Positions 13,102-16,745 of a stretch of 16,745 nt of DNA are shown piece by piece. Origin of the DNA: Deltaproteobacteria bacterium (GTDB lineage Bacteria; Desulfobacterota; DSM-4660; Desulfatiglandales; HGW-15); the NCBI GenBank assembly GCA_020342025.1, contig CP070840.1:2237676-2254420 (forward strand). The letters are read 5' to 3'. A model generated the notes under the pieces. The model was not told where the DNA came from. It did not search any database and saw only the letters and a list, made by a program, of their open reading frames with translations. A program made the position numbers and the translations under genes. Position 1 is the first letter of the stretch. Each line of letters starts with the position of its first letter.

Positions 13102-15327
13102 CTACCCAACGCCGTTCACCGCCCCCTTTAAGGGGAATTCAATCCTCATGGTGAGGAGGTTTTCCTCCTCCCGATGGAGGTCCACCTTCCCTCCATGGCG
13201 GTGAATAATGATTTTTGAAAGGGGCAGATCCAACACGGTCGACTCCGGCTCCTCTTCAATGTGGGGGAAGAAGAACTGCTCCAGGTCATCATCTGACAGA
13301 TGGGAAAGCTTGTGTCTTAATGTGATTACCAGATTCTCATCCATGTGTGTTGTGGAAAGGAAAAGATCCTCTCCCTCGGGCATAGAGACAATGGCATGCT
13401 TCAAGACGCTTTCTAATGCCTGGGTCAGCTTCTCTTGATCCCCCTGAAACTTCATTACGTCTCGTGAGAGGTCCTCAACAACGCTGATGCTTTTCGATTT
13501 CAAGACCTCGTCCAGTTTCATCAGGCCCGATCTGAGCAGACCGCTCAGGTCCACTTCCGTCACAGAAAGGTCAAAGGGCCTTATGGAACTGAGCAGTATT
13601 TTCAAAAAGTTCTCCATCCGGGTCACCTCCTCCACAATGACTTGAGCCAGCCGACGATGAGGATCCTTTTCTGACAGCGAATCACGGAGTCTACGGGAAA
13701 ACCCCCCAACCGCGACAAGAGGGTTTCTAATCTCGTGGGCCATACGGGACGATATCTCTCCAAGGATTCGGATCTCCTCAGTGCGCAGCGCCCTTTCCTG
13801 GAGTTTTTTCAGTGGGGAGATATCCATCATAATCCCATCTATCCATTTTATTCTTCCTTCCTCGTCCCTGGTTGGTATGGCATGGTCAATAAAGTTCAGG
13901 AGGCGGCCATCTTTGTGCCTCACCCGTCTTTCAGCACGGCATTCTTCTCCATCCTGAAAGCAGACTCTGAATATATCCTTATGTTCCTCTGGGTCTTCTC
14001 CACAGATCTTTTCCCGCCAAAAGTTTTTATCCCGCACAGCCTCCTCAATGGTATAGCCCAGGCTTTCTGTCAGGTATGGGTTTATGAATTCTGTGGTCCC
14101 GTCTTCCAACACCCTGTAGACAATAAGGGGAACATTTTCCACCAGTGTTCGGTATTTTTCCTCAGAGGCCAATAAAGCGGCGGTCCTCTCCTGCACCCTC
14201 CTTTCCAGGGTTCTGGCGTGTTCTTCGATTTTCAGCCGTCTCTTTTTCAAGGAATCCAGCATGATGTTCAGGGTCTGGGTCAGGGTGCCAATCTCATCCA
14301 TCGGTCTGGACTCCAGCCTGCTCTCCCTTCTTTCCTGGGCGATATCCTGCGCCTGCTTCACAATCTCCTTTATGGGCTTGGTAAGCAAAGAGGCCACCAG
14401 AAAAGTGAGGAGAAACGAGACGGCAACGGCTATGAAACCCACAAGGACCATCAAGTTTCTCGTCTGAGAGAGCCGCTCTCTGGTTTCTGATCGATCAAAA
14501 TTCATCTCCACCTGTGCGACCACATTTCCCGTATAGTCTTTCACCGGGCCTAATAATATGGATCTGTCCGGATAATCTTCTGGTAAGATGAGGATGGTTG
14601 GCTTATCAAGGACGACGGCTTCCTGGCGACCAACCAGAACCTCCTTAAATTTGGTCCCGGCCTTGGCCAGGAGCCGGTAGGAAGTTTCTTCTTCTACTTC
14701 GTAAAGGGCCAAATTCACCCCCCAGCGCTTATGAAAGCCTTTCAGGAATGCCTCTCCAAAGGAATGCCCGATCTCCACAGTTCCTACCATTTCCATGCCA
14801 TAGAACACGGGCGCCACACCACGCATACCGAAACCTCCCTCTCCTTTCTCTAGACCGGATACGCCCACACGGTATTCCATGGCTTCAGTTATGGTTTTTC
14901 GGTTAACACTCAGATCCTCTCCAAAGCGCTCTGGATGATGAAGCCGTAAAAAGGAGATGGCTGGGGGGATATGAAAATGAAACTGCTCTATGTGAAAATC
15001 CATCTTCATCTGGACGTATGTCTGAACCAGCAAAGCATCAAGGGCCTTTCTATCCCTTTCAGCCAGGAGAATCTGTACTTCCGGGTTCTCTGCGATCATT
15101 GTGGCCAAAGAGAGGGCTTCCGTCCCCTTTTGATTCACCTCTTCCAAAAAAAGACGGTAAAAGTGCATCATTCCCTCTTTCTCCTCCTTTTTGATAAGCC
15201 TTTGTTGGGAGGTTATGCCTATGTAAGAGAGAATGATGGTTCCTGCAAAGGCAAAGGAGAGAAAGGGGATCAAGATCTTCCACTTCAGGCCCATGCTTTT
15301 GATTTTTTTGATTTTGGACAGACTCAT
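13102..15327 (-). CDS. Membrane PAS sensor histidine kinase with degenerate ATP-binding domain
   Basis: The 741-residue protein (from ATG 15327) has a transmembrane segment at about 16-38, a periplasmic double-Cache-like sensor domain to about 290 (with NRKTITEAMEYRVGVSGLEK and VGTVEIGHSFG), a second transmembrane segment (291-316), HAMP, a coiled coil, a PAS domain (about 388-505) and a HisKA domain with intact phospho-acceptor motif MAHEIRNPL (His531). The C-terminal domain keeps the fold landmarks (SMPEG, RHGGKVDL, LTMRIEFPL) but the N box reads SVLKHAIVSM instead of NLLKNAIEAM. No DxGxG (G1) or GTGLGL (G2) motif exists (STVLDLPLS instead). ATP binding is therefore doubtful. No response regulator is adjacent. 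Start is uncertain: TTG 15387 would add 20 residues, and no good ribosome binding site is seen. Confidence 0.88.
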   Translation of the reverse strand: MSLSKIKKIKSMGLKWKILIPFLSFAFAGTIILSYIGITSQQRLIKKEEKEGMMHFYRLFLEEVNQKGTEALSLATMIAENPEVQILLAERDRKALDALLVQTYVQMKMDFHIEQFHFHIPPAISFLRLHHPERFGEDLSVNRKTITEAMEYRVGVSGLEKGEGGFGMRGVAPVFYGMEMVGTVEIGHSFGEAFLKGFHKRWGVNLALYEVEEETSYRLLAKAGTKFKEVLVGRQEAVVLDKPTILILPEDYPDRSILLGPVKDYTGNVVAQVEMNFDRSETRERLSQTRNLMVLVGFIAVAVSFLLTFLVASLLTKPIKEIVKQAQDIAQERRESRLESRPMDEIGTLTQTLNIMLDSLKKRRLKIEEHARTLERRVQERTAALLASEEKYRTLVENVPLIVYRVLEDGTTEFINPYLTESLGYTIEEAVRDKNFWREKICGEDPEEHKDIFRVCFQDGEECRAERRVRHKDGRLLNFIDHAIPTRDEEGRIKWIDGIMMDISPLKKLQERALRTEEIRILGEISSRMAHEIRNPLVAVGGFSRRLRDSLSEKDPHRRLAQVIVEEVTRMENFLKILLSSIRPFDLSVTEVDLSGLLRSGLMKLDEVLKSKSISVVEDLSRDVMKFQGDQEKLTQALESVLKHAIVSMPEGEDLFLSTTHMDENLVITLRHKLSHLSDDDLEQFFFPHIEEEPESTVLDLPLSKIIIHRHGGKVDLHREEENLLTMRIEFPLKGAVNGVG

Positions 15328-15369
15328 AAACTTAACATCGCTTCGCTCCAATGTAGCAATAATGGAGTA

Positions 15370-15383
15370 TTGGAGCACTCCAA
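15370..15383. promoter_or_regulatory. Short dyad upstream of the kinase gene
   Basis: TTGGAG (15370-15375) and CTCCAA (15378-15383) are perfect inverted copies separated by CA, about 43 bases upstream of the kinase ATG and within the 126-base gap after mtgA. It could be an operator half-site pair, but it is short and may be chance. It also overlaps the alternative TTG start at 15387 closely. Confidence 0.2.
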
Positions 15384-15453
15384 GCAAAGCCTTGCGAGAG
15401 AATTAATCTCAAGAAATCCTCATCTGCTTATGCACAAAAGTGATAGCCATGTG

Positions 15454-16167
15454 TTACAGGAGCGGCATTTTTGGCATATCCCGCATGATTCTTTCCTTTC
15501 TCTCTTCCACAAATCTACTCGGATGGGCTGGCGACCATTTTCGGGGATTGGGAAGAACGGCTGCCAGCAGCGCCGCTTGAGTGGCCGTGATGCGGGATGA
15601 AGAACTGTGGAAGTAAATTCTTGATGCGGCCTCCGCCCCCATAATCCGCTCGCCCCAGTCCACTGTATTGAGATATATTTCAAGGATTCTCTCTTTACTC
15701 CAAAACATCTCGATAAGGAGTGTGTAATAGGCCTCAGCCATTTTTCTCATCCAACTTCTGCCAGACCACAAGAAGACTGTCCTGGCCGCTTGCATGCTGA
15801 TGGTACTCGCCCCCCGTGTCCCCCTTTCCGTGAGGATATCCCAAAAGGCCTCATTCATCTCGATGAAATCAAATCCGTGGTGGGACAGAAATCTTTGGTC
15901 CTCGCCTGCCAGGACCGCCTTCCTAAGATGTGGAGAGATTTTTTTCAGCTGCCGCCACTGATAGAAGGGCCTCTCATCATGGCCCGTGGTGAGCTTGTTT
16001 CCAAACCAGGTCCAGGCGGTTCTGGCCGTAAAGGGTGGATTGAAGAACTTCAGAAGGAAGACCTGAGCTATGGTTAAGACAATAACGATAAAGAGAGATT
16101 TAAGGAAAAATCTCCAAGCCCTCCTTATTTTCCCTCTGATAGGCGTTCGCTTTTTGCGCCGAGACAA
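15454..16167 (-). CDS. mtgA: Monofunctional peptidoglycan glycosyltransferase
   Basis: MtgA polymerises lipid II into glycan strands at the outer face of the cytoplasmic membrane. The 237-residue protein has a basic cytoplasmic start (MSRRKKR), one transmembrane anchor (about 21-39), and a GT51 domain. Catalytic Glu89 is in GEDQRFLSHHGFD, followed by RGASTISMQAAR (118-129), KMAEAYYTLLIE, WSKERILEIYLN (about 157-167) and GAEAASRIYF. No transpeptidase domain follows, and the length is normal, so it is monofunctional rather than a truncated class A penicillin-binding protein. Start choice: the only candidate before the conserved region is TTG 16167 (an ATG at 16175 is followed at once by TAA). 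It begins 6 bases after the mazG stop, so the two are probably co-transcribed; the ribosome binding site AAGGAAGAG lies in the mazG end. Confidence 0.94.
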   Translation of the reverse strand: MSRRKKRTPIRGKIRRAWRFFLKSLFIVIVLTIAQVFLLKFFNPPFTARTAWTWFGNKLTTGHDERPFYQWRQLKKISPHLRKAVLAGEDQRFLSHHGFDFIEMNEAFWDILTERGTRGASTISMQAARTVFLWSGRSWMRKMAEAYYTLLIEMFWSKERILEIYLNTVDWGERIMGAEAASRIYFHSSSSRITATQAALLAAVLPNPRKWSPAHPSRFVEERKERIMRDMPKMPLL

Positions 16168-16173
16168 TTTACA

Positions 16174-16745
16174 TCACTCTTCCTTGTTCTTGACTTTGGC
16201 CTGAGGCCCCTCCGTAGCGTCCACTGCATCTTGATCCAGCCCCTTATCCAAGTCCTCCAATGCCTGTTCCCTTTCTTCTGCCCGTTGAATGAATTTTTGA
16301 TTCACCTGCCTCAGTAGACTTTCCGCATTCAGTCCCCAATCTCTCGCCAGGCTCGCCAACCCAAACAGGATCTCTCCCATTTGCTGTCCGATCTGTCCCT
16401 TGTCTGAAGTGGATACCGCTTTCTTGAGTTCTTCGAAGTTCTTTTCCACCTTGATCCACACCGCTTCCCTATCTGCCCGGTCCAAAGACGCTCTTGAGGC
16501 CCTATCATCCAACCTGTGGGCCCTTAGAAGCGCTGGCAAATCAATAGGAACACCTCGAAGCTGTGCTGATAAGCTCTCGGAAGCCTCTTTTTCTCGCTTC
16601 TTTAGCTTTTGCCAGTTATCCGCCACCTCTTCTGCACTCCCAACCTTTGCTTGCCCAAAGACGTGGGGATGCCGATATCTCATCTTTTCCCCGATTTGCT
16701 CCAAGACTTCTACCAGGTCAAATTCCCCCCTCTCCTCAGCCAGAC
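16174..16745 (-). CDS. mazG: Nucleoside triphosphate pyrophosphohydrolase MazG, C-terminal part (5' end beyond window)
   Basis: MazG hydrolyses (d)NTPs to monophosphates and limits damaged or excess nucleotides. The frame runs off the right edge; the visible 190 codons begin AEERGEFDLVEVLE and continue with GEKMRYRHPHVFG, the hallmark linking the two MazG domains, then GVPIDLPALLRAHRL. The second MazG domain is altered: the usual KVxEExxE helix reads KVEKNFEEL, and the ELGDLLF motif reads QMGEILF, so most metal-binding acids are changed. FDW is replaced by LDR. The tail after NQKF is charged and replaces the usual RRFxxxE ending. Activity would then depend on the N-terminal domain outside the window. 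The start is not visible. It precedes mtgA by 6 bases. Confidence 0.9.
   Translation of the reverse strand, partial: LAEERGEFDLVEVLEQIGEKMRYRHPHVFGQAKVGSAEEVADNWQKLKKREKEASESLSAQLRGVPIDLPALLRAHRLDDRASRASLDRADREAVWIKVEKNFEELKKAVSTSDKGQIGQQMGEILFGLASLARDWGLNAESLLRQVNQKFIQRAEEREQALEDLDKGLDQDAVDATEGPQAKVKNKEE

Overview
The window looks like a chromosomal stretch from an anaerobic, Desulfobacterota-type ('deltaproteobacterial') genome with balanced base composition. This is an inference from gene content: RecD2, a dCache-type sensor kinase, a Memo-family protein, crotonase and amidohydrolase families, several TTG starts, and an interspersed repeat with GGCTGTCGAAAAA-like ends. No tRNA, rRNA, CRISPR array or intact transposase gene was found. 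Most genes are housekeeping; the unusual material is in the gaps and in a few degenerate or relocated family members.

Left part (1-5550). A truncated, divergent CTP synthase gene leaves the window leftward. Divergent from it is der (ribosome assembly GTPase), followed 21 bases later by a small cyclophilin-like-fold protein. These face recD2, a helix-hairpin-helix DNA helicase, on the other strand. recD2 is divergent from a crotonase-family gene that lacks the usual second catalytic glutamate. A 238-bp interspersed repeat with inverted ends, carrying an inner REP-like palindrome, fills the gap to the next gene.

Middle (5551-8759). A TlpA-type thioredoxin lipoprotein gene overlaps an amidohydrolase gene by four bases (minus strand). 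A Memo-family gene runs the other way and encodes a signal peptide, which is unexpected for this normally cytosolic family. The 654 bases after it have no convincing gene but hold two tandem long imperfect inverted repeats (about 8168-8458 and 8506-8721).

Right part (8760-16745), almost all minus strand. One likely operon is plsC (lysophosphatidate acyltransferase), a LolA-like exported protein, then priA (replication restart helicase). Upstream and divergent is a 61-residue protein with four cysteines behind a near-consensus promoter. It ends four bases from a large membrane histidine kinase whose phospho-acceptor histidine is intact but whose ATP-binding domain has lost its N, G1 and G2 boxes. 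A second cluster, mazG (5' end cut by the window edge) then mtgA, encodes nucleotide sanitation and a peptidoglycan glycosyltransferase; the visible C-terminal MazG half has lost most metal-binding acids.

No multi-gene novel system is evident. The best candidates for new biology are the degenerate kinase with its small cysteine-rich neighbour, the exported Memo protein, and the paired foldback elements before priA.
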